The notes under the pieces were generated by a model. It worked only from the letters and a program-made list of their open reading frames with translations, was not told the DNA's origin and did not search any database. The position numbers and the translations under genes are program-made. Below, in pieces: positions 11,701-24,008 of a stretch of 64,000 nt of DNA; position 1 is the stretch's first letter, and the number at the start of each line of letters is the position of its first letter. Origin of the DNA: Hibiscus mutabilis (Eukaryota; Streptophyta; Magnoliopsida; Malvales; Malvaceae); contig CM033714.1 of the NCBI GenBank assembly GCA_019671005.1, positions 84,187,909 through 84,251,908 on the forward strand, written 5' to 3'.

Positions 11701-12811
11701 TGTATTTTGGTGGCTTATATGCCTAAAGCTCTCCTCTAGAGAGAGTAAGAATTAGAAAGTAATTAGTTAGAATTGGCCTGGAACTTGTATTCTTAAAAGT
11801 TCTTCACAAAAGAGATTTGTGGTCGCTAAAGTGATGTCACACCATTAAATGCATTCAGGAATGGTTGGTAGGCATTTGTTTGACCATGCATTCTTAGAGC
11901 TTCTTGATGAACATGTGGTTGGTGGCATCTAAAACGATCTGGTCAGTTTGGTGGGATTTGTGTAGTAAAGCTAAAGGCGTAATGGAAATTCATTTTGTAA
12001 TTATGTCATGGTAGCTGAGAATCACTTCAACCCAACCCATCAACACATAAAATAAAGATTCTGGTTCTGGTCTTAGATATTGCTGTTTTCATTTCCTTTC
12101 ACAATTTGTATGGTTCTGAAGTGGTTGGTTGCTGCATGACTTGTGCAATGTTGAACCTCAAGCATGACTCCGATTAATTGCTTTGGTTTGTCTTCTAATA
12201 AGATTATTATTACTTCAGTGACATAAATAAACATTTGTAGCAGTGCCTTTTCTTTTCTGTATAGCATATAAAAATTTTGATTTAAAGAAAATAGTTAATA
12301 AAAATTTTACTCTTGTGTAGGTATTGCCACAGGTGGGAGCATTTGGTTCCAGTGATTTCCATCTGGTATGAATAAAATTTCTGGACCATACATTTTCAAT
12401 CTGGTTGTTTTAGTTTTGGCTCTGACCTGAACTTCAACATGCAATCATTTTACTATCGAATATTCTTCCCCTTGTGTAAATTGCAATGGACAGTTTGATA
12501 TATGTTCATAGATTCTGCTGCTATTCCTTCTGCAACTACATATTGATGTTTTTGCTTCATTTGTAATCAACTCGTTTTACATTTGCAGAACTTGATTGCA
12601 ACTAAACTCGGAGTCCAGAAAATTAGCGGAATTACAGTATCCGACACAAGAGGGAAGAAAACTTTTGACCCATTGCCAGATGTGGAGGTTGGTATTATAT
12701 TTCTATATTTTACCAAACAGATGACATGTTTACATTCCGTCTCGAATTGATAAATATCGGTTCTGATTAATTCTTTTCACTGCATTGCAGATCTTTGTGG
12801 AGTCTGATTGA
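8709..12811 (+). CDS. TRAPPC13: Trafficking protein particle complex subunit 13
   Basis: Twelve coding exons with GT...AG borders join in frame to a 440-residue protein: 8709-8998, 9085-9169, 9526-9656, 9741-9843, 10011-10025, 10543-10688, 10819-11014, 11253-11327, 11524-11640, 12321-12365, 12589-12687 and 12791-12811. The start MSSAPQGTHSLAFRVMRLCK and phrases such as AIYLGETFCSYISINNNSNF, YVDNDGERKYLPQFFKF and GTNILGKLQITWRTNLGEPG are typical of the plant TRAPPC13 (DUF974) family, which is about 440 residues in Arabidopsis. TRAPPC13 is a subunit of the TRAPP complex, which acts in ER-Golgi and post-Golgi vesicle tethering. Exon 5 is a 15-bp microexon encoding VRTVK. No lesion was seen, so the gene looks intact. 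Identification is by remembered family sequence. Confidence 0.92.
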
Positions 12812-13320
12812 TTTATCAAATAGTTTCCTATTGTTAAGGCTTGCTGAAGGAATCACTGGGCAAAAGATGCTTCAATGTGCAAGTGCCAATGGCATTGATT
12901 AGATTGAACAGCGTTGCAACTGTTGCCTACGATCAAATTGCTGATGCAAAGGGTTGTATCTGTTTCGATCTCTTAAGAGGGGCAAATTGTAATCTGCTTC
13001 ATGTTTTTCCATTGTCATATATACATCTGGATACAAGCAAGCTTTATGATGTTGTATTTGTTTAACTTGAAGTCGAAGTGGTTAGGGAAAAAGTTGGCCT
13101 TTTCAAATGATTATTGCAACATATTTTTAACATTACGAAATTGGAGTCTGGGCCATGCAAATTTGTCGGTTCTAACATTTTATTTAATTATACCTTTGAA
13201 CATGAAGACGACTGTCCAATCTCCTCTGTCACACTACCAAGGTCATTGTCACCAAAACAAATAAGCTTTGGTTTAGTCGGTTCTAACTGTTTTTAGTTGG
13301 GAGTTGTTTTTTTTTTTTTT
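12812..13320 (+). other. Probable 3' UTR and downstream flank of TRAPPC13
   Basis: This follows the TRAPPC13 stop directly. Open frames here (for example 12841-13065) show no domain and no splice logic, so they are treated as untranslated or intergenic sequence. A run of about 18 T lies near 13305-13322. Confidence 0.5.
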
Positions 13321-16300
13321 TTGAACTTGTGAACAGAGTTGATTGTCAGAAATCCTAGTTTGGTTAATTAGCTAAACCAACCGAGTCAATGAAATTATGT
13401 TGATTTTGTACATTCAATTGCTCGGTTTGGTTTTCATAAATTATGATTGGTTAAATCATTTAAAAAACGACTAAACTAACCATTTAAGCTGTTTGTCCTC
13501 TCCTAAGCTTAACCCTTTCATCTGCACTCTCCACGCTGCACACCATTAAAGTTTAAAGATGCATCCTAAAGATTTTTTTTTCTCGTGCGTTGGGGAAGGA
13601 CCCACATAAACAGTGCTTCATAAATTACTTATATTTATTTTACGTATAGTAACATACCAGCGATGGGAACCATTCCCCAACTGGTCTATAATTAGTGTTG
13701 CTCCATGGTCTTTTGAATTTTCGTCTATTGCCCAACACCAAGGTTGATTTCGGATGTGATTCATAATACTAACAAAAAGTTATTTTGTAATACTCCTTGC
13801 GAAATGATTTTAATATAATTATAGGAGGTCAAAGTTTCTTTAAATCCTTGTGCACAGTCTCTTCATACGACTTGTAATTTTATTTCTAATTATTGTTAAG
13901 ACAAGTATCACTCGAATTTTAGTAGACATTAGATCTCATGCTGATCCTGAACATCCTCTCTCCCTCCCTACATGGTATCAAAGACATTTTACTAAGAGAG
14001 CTTAATCGAGTCAAATGAAACGAGGTTAATTAATTGGGAATTTCGTTTCAGATTGGGCTTTACATGTATTACAATTACAGAATGTAAAAAGCAAAGTGTG
14101 AGGTGTATTCGATAACCTTGGAGTTGGTGCATTGTAAATTTGTGCTACAATAGGAAGGGCAAGAGTGAATGGGCAGTAGAAAGGCATCAGGATCTCAGGT
14201 TGTGGCTGTGAATGAACTTCACCGTCACCGAGCTTTTGAAGCATTAATTAGGGTTCTTAGTACGTATCTTCAGAAAATGCTCATTCATTGGCCTAACTCC
14301 TAACTCTTCTTTTTGGTCACATTCATTGCCCGTATTTAAGCAGTGAATTGAGTGTGAGACCCACTAAATATAGTCGTAAATGAATTTCCCTATGATGAAA
14401 ATGGACCATACTGTTAATGCAGGTGGTGACAAACTCATAAGGGCTATGTACAACGACGTATCGAGGGGTGTTTGGCGATAGTTATATTTTTTTAAAAATA
14501 AAATAAAATTTTAAAATCAAATTATCATAATATATTACTTGATTCGATATCTTGTATTTTCAATTTAGTCTGGATGAATTCTATTTCAACATAAATTTGA
14601 AAATAAATAAATAGAGTTTAAACTAGGATAAAGAAAATAATGTAAAAGAAAAAAGAATCAACTGGATATCAACATCCATTGTTAAGAATGTGTCTAGATA
14701 GATGAACGTCTATAGGATATAACATCTCCTCTTTTTCAATGTGACAAAATATTCAAGAATAACTACTAATGGGTTGGTCAAAGGGGTAAGCATCTTGATA
14801 TCGTTTAAGCATGTCTCGAGTTCGAAGCGTTGCGTATGTAGAAAATTCTCGCAAAAAAACTCACCTACTAAAACATGTGACGCATATCAATCATGAAACC
14901 AAAAAAATTAAAAATAACTGCAATCACATTAATAACGAACCCTTGAGCAGGGATATAATTAATTCAAGAAGTGGTTGAGGAAGGTACATTCTGTGGTGTT
15001 GAGAGATGCCAAATAAAACCTTTAAAATGTATGGAATGGGATCCATGTCTATTATTCTCCACATTTATTATATTCCTCATTAAACTGGCAAGAGTATTTA
15101 AACGTGTTTTTTGATGTTTGAAAATGTTTTTGAAGATGATTTATTTGTGTATAATATTTGAATAAATTTTGAGAACATCAACTCATGTGACAATAATTTA
15201 GTTAATAAAGCTAAAAAAGTTAAAATAAAATAATAACGATAATAAATAGGGTCATTTTTTTCTCTCTAAAATAATGTTTAATTGTATAGGTTTAACTAAT
15301 TTATATATGGTCATTTTTCTCTAGAATAATGCTCAACCGTATATATTTAAAAATTACAACTCAACGAATCAATTTAATTTGATTGACTTTATGGTAAATG
15401 TCACGTATAAGAAGAGTGAGATCTAATGTATTTATACACTCAATATCCTTTAATATATTAAAATTTTAATTTTTGGTTAGATTAATTTAAGATGAAATTG
15501 GAATTTATATAATAAGTTAGAAGAAGGAGAAGATACAACTTTTACAAGCTGGTTTTACACTTGGTTTTAACCGTCTCAAAAAAAAATTAAAACAAGTTGG
15601 CAATATTAATCAGAATTAAAAATCAAGTTGGCCAAATAATAATAACAATCGCCCTTGTTTGTAAGCATTTATATAGATATTGAGTCATAAAAAATTATTT
15701 TTATTTTTAAAAATTACAAATATAATTAACAAGTAATTAATCACTACAATATACAATTAAATTGATATAGAATCATACTGGTTATCAAAAGAAATAACGA
15801 TTAATCTGACTAGATTTTAAACACCCCTAACAATAATAAAAATATCAATTGAATTAAAATTTAATAATATTATTTAAAAAAAAATCCAAACCACCTCATG
15901 GTTCTGTGTCTTCTCTCGGAATTTTTGGATGCTGCTCGGTTCTTGTAACCGAACTTTGGGTAGTGCAGGACACCTTGACAAATGTATGGAGGTTAGGCTT
16001 TCGTCGAGTGGAAATGAAAATCGGTAGTTTAGAAGTTACAGAGGATTCTCAAACGTTCTTTTGCGGCCTTACTAACAAATATTACTGTATACTCTATCAG
16101 AACTTGGTTGGTTAGAGACTGAAAAACGAAAGTAAAATACGTTTAAAGAGAGATAAATTTTGTGACATATAGACTAGAAGCAGTTCAAAGATTTGTGACA
16201 TATAAATTGAGACCCTTGATTTATAATATAACTTATAAACGTTTAAAAGTCTAATACTTAAAAAGTAATTTTTTTTCTTGTATATTTTAAAATAAAATCA

Positions 16301-16742
16301 TCTGCAATGCTTCTAATACTAATTATTTATTAAAACAAAATTAACGAAATTGAATAATTCATTTTGAGTCTTATAGGATTACGCTTATTGCATATGTCCA
16401 AAATCACCTTGATATAAACTGTTTTAGTTCTGTTTAGTCCTCCAAGAGAAGAAGCTTAGCTGCTAAGCTTTCTGTAATTAACCAAAAAAATCCAATCCAC
16501 CAACCTACAAGTTTACTTGGGGCACAAATTATATTTATCTGTAAAACGCTGATGAATTGGGGCCCATCCGTTTTGATAAATAATACCCGGGCTGACCGGT
16601 TGTACCCGGTAAACTACTTCCTATAAATATCACACAAGATTCTCTCTGCTCCTTTTCATAACATTTTCGTTTCCTCTATAGAAACATCCATTCTCCTTTT
16701 CTTTTTCTAAACCCCTCATTTCGTTGACACCTTAATTGTTGC
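13321..16742. other. Intergenic DNA between TRAPPC13 and the CBSX5-like pseudogene
   Basis: No gene with domain support is seen. A SINE-like head lies near 14758-14835. A decayed end of the aacacccctaac type, resembling the hAT-like element at 5078, lies near 15815. The last about 120 bp before 16743 are C/T-rich and look like an old 5' leader of the pseudogene. Confidence 0.5.
14758..14835 (+). repeat. tRNA-derived SINE-like head
   Basis: The stretch has a box-A-like tggtcaaaggggtaagca followed about 35 bp later by a box-B-like gagttcgaagc, the spacing of an internal RNA polymerase III promoter in a tRNA-derived SINE. It does not fold as a complete tRNA by eye. Confidence 0.35.
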
Positions 16743-17379
16743 ATGGCAGCGACCTTACTGGCGCGTGAGGTAACTGACCTATGTCTCGGCAAGCCACCGC
16801 TGCGGTCCCTCTCCATCTCCTCCACCGGGGGATAACTGTGTCAGTATTTGGAGCTGTAACCACGGTCTGCTACCGGAAGCTGCCGCCTACGAGGTCAACA
16901 CTGCCGGTATTGATGAGTACCGTTGCGTAAGTGTGCATGGTTGATATTATCTGTTTCCTAAGCGAGGAAGAAAAGCTTTCGAACCCTGGAACTGCTCTTG
17001 AAGCTCCGGTTTCCGTTTTCATTCGTAAAACAGGAGACGTCGTCCGTCATTTAGAACCTAACGCAAGGTCGGTTTTTTCTTATTTAAGTAACGCGTTTTG
17101 ATTTTCTCTCTGCATGGTAAAATAACTCGAATCCAGCCCATTTTCGGCTGTCTTTCTCCTTTTGAATAACGCGGTCTTTTTAAAATGATTTTTAGGGTAA
17201 ATTACACCCCCAAACTATTTAGTTATAAATTTGTTATGCGTAATCACTTTTTTTTAAAAAAATTAATATTATTATTTTTCTCATAAAATTTGTTTTTTGT
17301 GTTTTAAAATTATCTTATTTGAAAATTTTAACTATTTTTATTAAATATATTTTTTTCTACTCTCTCTTTAGTTTTCTAA

Positions 17380-18220
17380 AAAGGCTTATATATCATATTA
17401 GTACCTAAAGTATATCAATTTTTTTATTTTGGTACCTAAAGTATTTTTTAGTCATAATAAGTACCTGAAGTATATTTTTTTGTTAAACTAAATACTTAAA
17501 GTATAATTTTTGGTAAAAATAAGTATCTAAAGTATTTTCTAGGTCAAAATAGGTACTTAAAGTATACATATTTTTTATATAGGTTATTAAAAATTGTCAT
17601 GTAACATTAATTAAAAGGATTATTATCCTATACACTGGCAGTTGAAACTTTTTGTTTCCACAAGCGCCTCAATTATAGGTTTAGAGTTTTAGTTTAAGGT
17701 TTAGAGTTTAGGGGTTTAGAATTTAGGGGTCATGGTTAGAATTTAAGATTTAGGGTTAGGGTTTAGGTTTTAAGGTAATATGGGTAGAGATTTAGATTTT
17801 GACCTATAAACCCTAAATTTTAACCCTAAACTCAAAATTCTATCAAGAACCCCTAAATTCAAAACTACTAAACTTTAAACCCTAAATGGAGTCCTTAACC
17901 CCTAAAACTAAGGCGCTTGGGCAAAAAATTTCCACCAGCGCTTGTGTATAGAATAATTACCCTAATTAAAAATACAATATGTGCCTATTTTAACGAAAAA
18001 ATATACTTTAGGTACTTATTTTGACCATAATATATACTTTAGGTACTTACTCTGACGGAAATATACTTTAGATACCTATTTTGACCAAAAAGTATACTTT
18101 AGGTACCTAATTTAACTAAAAAGTATACTTTAGGTACTTATTTTGACTAAAAAATACTTTAAGTACCAAAATGAAAAAGTTGGTATATTTTAGGTACTAA
18201 TATGATATTTAAGCCTTCTA
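17380..18220. mobile_element. Fold-back element made of mirrored 30-bp motifs
   Basis: The left arm repeats a unit like ggtacctaaagtattttttg-gtca about every 30 bp (17400-17585). The right arm repeats the reverse complement, tactttaggtac plus ttttgacc (17995-18210). Outer ends aaggcttatatatcatatta and taatatgatatttaagcctt mirror each other. A subtype A MITE sits in the middle. Confidence 0.6.
17613..17958. mobile_element. MITE of telomere-like-repeat family, subtype A
   Basis: Left end cctatacactggcagttgaa and right end ccaccagcgcttgtgtatag are an imperfect inverted pair. The left interior is rich in tttaggg-type units and the right interior in ccctaaa-type units, so the whole element folds back. 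A second copy is at about 42605-42965. Confidence 0.55.
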
Positions 18221-18385
18221 AGAAAGCAAACTTAAACTTTTTAATGATGAAATTGTCATTTTAGTTATTACAACACATATCTTATACAAACCTTTTCTTC
18301 TCTAAAACTACGTAAAAAGTCAACAAATAACAACATTTGTGAGACGGAGAGAGTAGTTCATTCACTCAATTATAATATATTTCAA

Positions 18386-18740
18386 AAAGAACTTATATCA
18401 CAAATAAATACTTGAACTATACTCACCTTATCATTTAAGTACTTAAAGTATTTTTTGATCAAAAAATATATATATAGCATATTTTTTTGTCAAATTAGGT
18501 AACTAAAGTATTTTTTGGTCAAAGTAGGTACTTAAATGATATTTGTTAAAATAGATACCTAATGTATTTTTTAATCAATGTCACATGCTAACTTTAGGAA
18601 TCCAAATATATATATATATATTAGGTAATTATTTTAACTGAAAAATATACTTTAAATATTTATTTTGACTAAAAAATATATTAAGTACCCAAATGAAACA
18701 ACATATTTTAAGTACTTATTTATAATATAAGCCTTTAGAA
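18386..18740. mobile_element. Second fold-back element of the 30-bp motif family
   Basis: It has the same gtacttaaagtattttttg-gtca units on the left and mirrored units on the right, with (AT)n in the centre. Ends aacttatatcacaaataaat and atttataatataagcctt are mirrored. Confidence 0.55.
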
Positions 18741-18754
18741 AAAAAAGTCATTTT

Positions 18755-18965
18755 TTTTCTTTTAAATGTAAAAGTTTAGCACTCAATTATAGGTTTAAAA
18801 CAAGTCATTCAATTAAAATATAGTGACAAATAAGTTGCCATTAAAATTGAAGCAAGGGTGTCATATAATAACAATGTTAATCTCCGAAACTTATGTATTC
18901 TATTAATTTAATTATAATTTAAAATAATTTAATAAACTTAACCTTTTATGTTTAAAGGTTTTATT
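18755..18965. repeat. Dispersed repeat, distal part (other copy at 47255)
   Basis: Phrases such as caagtcattcaattaaaat and the series ataataacaat / gaaacttat / ataatttaataaa follow in the same order at 47395-47560. The proximal part (gggtaaattaca..., 17195-17300) lies on the other side of the fold-back elements, so this repeat was split by them. Confidence 0.5.
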
Positions 18966-20637
18966 AGTGAATAGACTGTGTCTACTAGAAGCGTCGTTAA
19001 GGTCATAATGAGTATATTTTATTAGTTTGTGAGCTGGTCAATAGTGAAACTATTGTGTTTATCTAACAAAGTAATATATTTTTTACTAAACATATAAGGC
19101 ATAACATATTCTGATCTCTATTCTTTTTTTTAATCTTTAAATAACTACTCAACCAAACGCTAATAAGATTTGTTCAATCAAATGCTAGAGATATTTTTTG
19201 CACCTAATATTAGAGTCAAATTAATTTAAAAAATATAAATTAATATGATTATTCAATCAAATGCTAAAAATATTTTTTAACTTTATGCCAACGTATAACA
19301 AAGTTACTTATGGTGTATTTTTTTATTAAACCCGGATTTTCTTGTCGAAGTTGAAATCAACATCGCACCGCTTGTTTGGAAAATTTAGTCAAAATAAGCA
19401 TAACTTTGAAATTTTTTAGACGGTTTTATTTTACTTTAATTATTATTATTATTATTATTATATATTACTATACATATATATTTTATGATATATGTTTAGA
19501 ATTTATAATTTTTTTTCTAATAATATTATTTTTAAAATTTAAATTATTTTTTAAAAGAACAATGTACATTATTATGACACCCGATCCATATTAATATTAT
19601 TTATATATTTTCAATTTTTATATTAAAATTTATTAGAAGAATTTAATTATATTTATATATTTTAATTAAACCATTTTAATAAGACACTTTTATTTATCTA
19701 CCAATATGAATACAACATTAAAAATGTAACTTTTCGGTATTTATTTATTATCATAATTTTCTTTTCTTCTTCTTCTCAGTGTGGAGGAAGCTATAGATTT
19801 GATTCTGGGAGGAGCACAAAATCTGGTGATACCATTGGAGAACAACGGGAGGAATTCAAGGAAAAAGCTTCTTCAAAATGCTTTGCCGAATCCAACCTTC
19901 CATAATAACCGCCAATATTGTTGGCTAACTAAGGAAGATATAGTTCGTTCCATCATGAGTGCAATCGGTCTTTTTAGCCACATCGCTGTTAATCCGATCA
20001 ACTCCCTGGACGTCATCAACGCCGGCAGCATCACAACCGTCCATTACGATGACCCGGCTTCGTCGGCCTTACCGTTGATTTCTCAGTCCCTCGAGATGCA
20101 AACTTCGGTCGCTGTTGTCGACGGTGATGGCAAGTTGGTTGGAGAAATCTCGCCGTTTACTTTGAATTCTTGTGGCGAGGATATCGCAGCGGCCGTTGCT
20201 ACACTTTCAGCCGGTGATTTGATGGCTTATATCGATTGCGGTGGACCACCGGAGGATTTGATTCGGTTGGTGAAAGAGAGGTTGCAAGAGAGGAATCTAG
20301 TGAAAGCCCAGGAATTGATGGAAGAAGAGTCAGGGATTTCTTCGGGGATTTCGTCGGTTTCGTCGTCGTCTGAGGACGAGGAGTTCAGGGTTGGGGTGAG
20401 GAAGGGGAGGTCGGGAGCGTATTCGGCGAAGGTGGTGAGGAGATCGGTGGCCATTATGTGTCGCCCGTGGAGCTCGCTGGTGGCGGTGATGATTTAGGCA
20501 CTCTCGCACCGTGCAAGTTATGTGTGGGTTGTGGAAGAAGACCGGACGTTGGCCGGAATTGATACCTTTGCTGGAATACTAAAAGTTTTTCAGGAACGAA
20601 TGAGGACCATGGCTTAGGAATTAGGATTGCATTGAAA

Positions 20638-21086
20638 AAGAAGAAGGTATATTTGGTTATTATAATTCAGATGTATTGATTCAGGGCGATCCAAAAAGAA
20701 AATCAACCTGAAAGTAATCAATTAAAATAAGGGAACCCATGGACAGAAGACCTAGCCGCTTGTGCCCTCTCTTCTGTTTTGGTTTGCAGCGTCGCTTGCT
20801 TTGTAATTTATTTACTAGTTTTATCGATGACATTAGTTTTATATTAGTTTTCGATTGTCATTTGTCGGGTTCTCTAAATTTTTATATTTTATCTTTGATG
20901 TTTTTTTGTTATTTTTTAATTTTTAAGAAAAATAATTTTATCTCTGTAGACATTTTCGTATGTCTTATAACACATTTTTATTTTTATTTTTGACATTTTT
21001 TTATTTTTTCCATCAGTCATGGTTTCAGTACTTTTCATTCTCCTTATCTTGTGACCTGACGATATCTATTTTTTTAATATAACTAT
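20638..21086. other. Flank between the CBSX5 pseudogene and the LINE
   Basis: Probable remnant of the pseudogene 3' UTR followed by T-rich DNA. The open frame at 20739-20993 has no recognisable domain. Confidence 0.45.
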
Positions 21087-21147
21087 ATTTTATTTTTATT
21101 TTTATTTTTGAAGAAAATACGAGATATCATTAGAAAAAACAAAAAAA

Positions 21148-24008
21148 CTACAGCAGTTTCCTCAACTTTTGAGGAATACAAACAAGCCAATTCGATGGAC
21201 AGTACTCCATTCGGTTCACTTTTGCTACCCAATCCGCAGCTAAATTACATGATCTTTTCACTGCAATAAACGAAAAAAAAAGAGAGGAAAAGATCCTAAA
21301 AGATTGATAATATCGCTTTCAGCAGCGGCTGGCTCCCACGCGGATAGCGTTTCGGAGTTAATACATTGAATGACTCCCTCATTGTCGGACTCAAAGATAG
21401 CTTTGTTGAAACCTGCTGTCTAAATTTCAATTCTAATTGCAGTAGCTTCGGTGCAAGCAACAGATGTGGTCGAGAAAGAAGCAATTTGTCCTCCTATGAT
21501 CATCCCTGTTTCATCACGAAACAGAACAGCTGCACTAGCAGCACCTGTGTTTGTATCAACAGATCCATCACAATTTGCCTTCACCACACCCGGGCATGGA
21601 GGCATCCATTGTTGCGCTTGACTAGGCGAAGTCATATTGCTTTTAAGACCTGTTGAAACACATGAAAAGAATTCCGAGAAAGCAGATTGTGCTTTAAGGC
21701 AAACATCAATAGGAGAGTCAACAACAACTGAAAAAAACAAAACAATTTCTTGATTTCCAGATATGCCAACAAAGAAAAGTGATTAGTTGTAACCCTTCAT
21801 TGATATCACCTTTCATACTCAAGGTGACAATCTTTTTTCACCAAGTAGAAAAAGCTGGAAATCCGATACTAGAGGGAGAGTAGCTAAAACCCGAAGCTTT
21901 CCATACTGCTTGCGCAAAAGGACAGAAGAATAGCAGATGTTCTATACTTTCTGAATCCTTTCCACATTTCGGGCATGAATCACAAGAATGTCCTTTTTCA
22001 TGGAATCTTCTTTTTAGATAGCTCTTAGTGGAAACAATATTATGGGAAGATTTCCATAGAAAAAGTTTAATCTTTGGAGGAATGAGGAGGCTCCATATCG
22101 AACGCCATAGAGATAAGTCCGCCTGGGAAGTCACTCGAGCAAAGATTGCTTTCAGCAACGGAATTAAAAAGATAATGGTACCATGATTTATCAGAGTAAT
22201 CACCATTCTTGTTCGAAAACCAAACAAGCTCATCTTCCACATTAGGTCCCCTATAGGTATTGAAATTATTGCTTCAATTTCTTGAGGAGAGAGCAAGGCT
22301 TGGAGCTTTTCCATTTTCCACTGCCGAAGATTAGCATCAATGAGCTCACTCACATAAAAATCAAGACAAGAGGAAGGTCTTGTTGAGGAAATGCACTTAG
22401 CTTCCAATTTTGGGATCCATCGATCGTCCCAGATGGATATCGATTTGCCATTCTTGATTCTCTAAAAAGTGCCATTCGAGATGGTTTCAAGACCTTCTCT
22501 GATGCTAGTCCAGGCCCATGACGGATTATTACATTTGTGAGTATTGAAAATGTTACCATTAGGGAAGTAAATACCCCGAAGAACTTGTGCCACAAGAGAA
22601 TTTGGGTTCTTTACAATTCGCCATGATTGCTTGGCTACTAGAGCTTTGTTGAAAATATTGAGATCCCTAAAACCAAGTCCCCCAAGATCCTTCGTTTTGC
22701 ATAACATTCCCCAATTCATCCAGTGAATCCTTCTATTGCGTTCTTTAGAGCCATTCCGCCAAAATTTGCCGAGGAGAGAATTAAACTCATCACAGAAACT
22801 AGATGGAAGTCGAAAGTACTGCATAACATAAGAAGGAATTGTTGTAGCTACAGCTTTAATTAGAACTTCCTTTCCTCCTTGAGATAAAAATTTTGATTTC
22901 CAACTTTGAAGCTTTCTCTTGACTTTTTCCATAATAAACGCGAGTGCTTTTTTTCCCCTTCCCTATATTGATGGAAGACCTAAGTATCTGCTTCCCTCCT
23001 CCATAATTTTGAAACCAAAAGCATTGATGAAAGATGATTTGGATTTTGGGCTAATGTTCGGTGAGAAAAAAACTGACGATTTGCCCAAATTAACTATTAG
23101 ACCCGTACCTTTTTAGAATTTTTCAAGAAGACTCGTCACATTTATACAATTCATTGTATCGGTCTTTGTGAAGAGGATACAGTTGTCAACAAACATCAGA
23201 TAACTAATTATGGGACAATGTCTACTGATTCAAAAACCAGACAAGGCTTGAGTTTGAATCTCTCTTTCAATGAGCTATGTGAATATATTAGAAACCAGGA
23301 GAAATAAAAATGGGGAGAGTGGACCGCCTTGTCTAAGACCTCTTGTTGGATAGAATGTTTTTTGTTTCTCTCCATTTAACAACATTGAGAAGGAAACCGA
23401 TGTAACACACTTCATAACTCGATCAATCCCCTATGATCGTAGAAAGAACTTCCTAATCCACCTTATCGTAGACCTTCTCAAGGTCAATTTTAATGGCCAT
23501 GACTCTTGAAGCTCTTTTTCTCCTTTTTATAGCATGGAAAACTTCGTGAGCAAGGATAATATTATCATGTATAAGTCGGCCACTTACAAAGGCAAATTGA
23601 GTTTGAGGAATGATTTCTGTAAGAAAGGGTTTGAGTCTAGAAGCCAGAATTTTGGTAATGATCTTTATTGAGAAGTTGCAAAGACTGATGGGACGGAAGT
23701 GCCTTACTTCTGTAGGGTTCTTCACTTTCGAAATAAGAGCAATATTGGTGTTGTTGATGTTCTTATCAAGGAGGCCATGCTTGAAAAAATCAGAGAGCAT
23801 CATTATAGTGTCATTCTTTATGGTACCCCAAAAGGATTAGAAGAAAATTCCAGAGAAATCGTCTAGTCCTGGGGACTTTAATGCTCTCAAATTAAACACT
23901 GCATTTCTGATTTCCTCTTCATCAATCTCTTTACACAAGGATTTATTCATGTCGTCTGATATCACACACGGGACTAAACCATCCAACTCATTCAAATCAA
24001 TAGTGTTG
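21148..24008 (-). pseudogene. LINE ORF2, C-terminal part: RT, zf-RVT, RNase H (broken)
   Basis: Readable pieces in order are an RT segment at 24008-23453 (RPISLCNFSIKIITKILASR, KIDLEKVYDKVD), a thumb/connection part at 22932-22462 (SWKSKFLSQGGKEVLIKAVA), a zf-RVT with CPKCGKDSESIEHLLFFCPF at 22100-21838, and RNase H with VKANCDGSVDTNTGAASAAV at about 21620-21150. The second RT catalytic box at 23182-23193 reads FVDN, where LINE RTs normally have two adjacent Asp. Stops and frame changes separate all pieces. It is inactive. Confidence 0.8.

Larger units (their letters stand above)
17068..19779 (+). other. Repeat-filled intron of the CBSX5-like pseudogene
   Basis: The 2.7-kb intron has canonical borders (aag/gtcgg and cttctcag/tg). 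It contains a dispersed repeat split into two parts (about 17195-17300 and 18755-18965). Between these are two fold-back elements built from a roughly 30-bp motif (about 17380-18220 and 18386-18740); the first has a telomere-like MITE inserted in it. A (TTA)n tract lies at 19440-19461. Confidence 0.6.
16743..20637 (+). pseudogene. CBSX5: CBSX5-like CBS-domain protein, pseudogene
   Basis: The reading starts MAATLLAREVTDLCLGKPPL at 16743, the N-terminus of plant CBSX5-type CBS-domain proteins. It meets a stop at 16833. Homology resumes in a second frame at 16831 (DNCVSIWSCNH...), is lost near 16930, and returns in the third frame at 16937 (MVDIICFLSEEEK). A segment of the first CBS domain is missing. 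A proper intron (GT at 17068, AG at 19778-19779) leads to a second exon with EEAIDLILGGAQNLVIPL. That exon is open to a TAG at 20495-20497, and the same frame then continues (HRASYVWVVEEDRTLAG...) to a normal stop at 20635-20637. At least two frameshifts, one deletion and one nonsense codon make it a pseudogene. The remaining frame from 19781 could still be transcribed. Family CBS pairs usually bind adenosyl ligands. Confidence 0.85.

Noticed and set aside
15906..16115. A 69-codon plus-strand frame
   Set aside because: No domain, no splice-supported partner and flanking repeat-like DNA; chance frame.
17613..17958. True interstitial telomere array
   Set aside because: Units are degenerate and change strand in the middle, within mirrored ends; a MITE explains it better.
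21366..21656. A plus-strand frame of 96 codons
   Set aside because: It is antisense to the RNase H part of the LINE and has no independent support.
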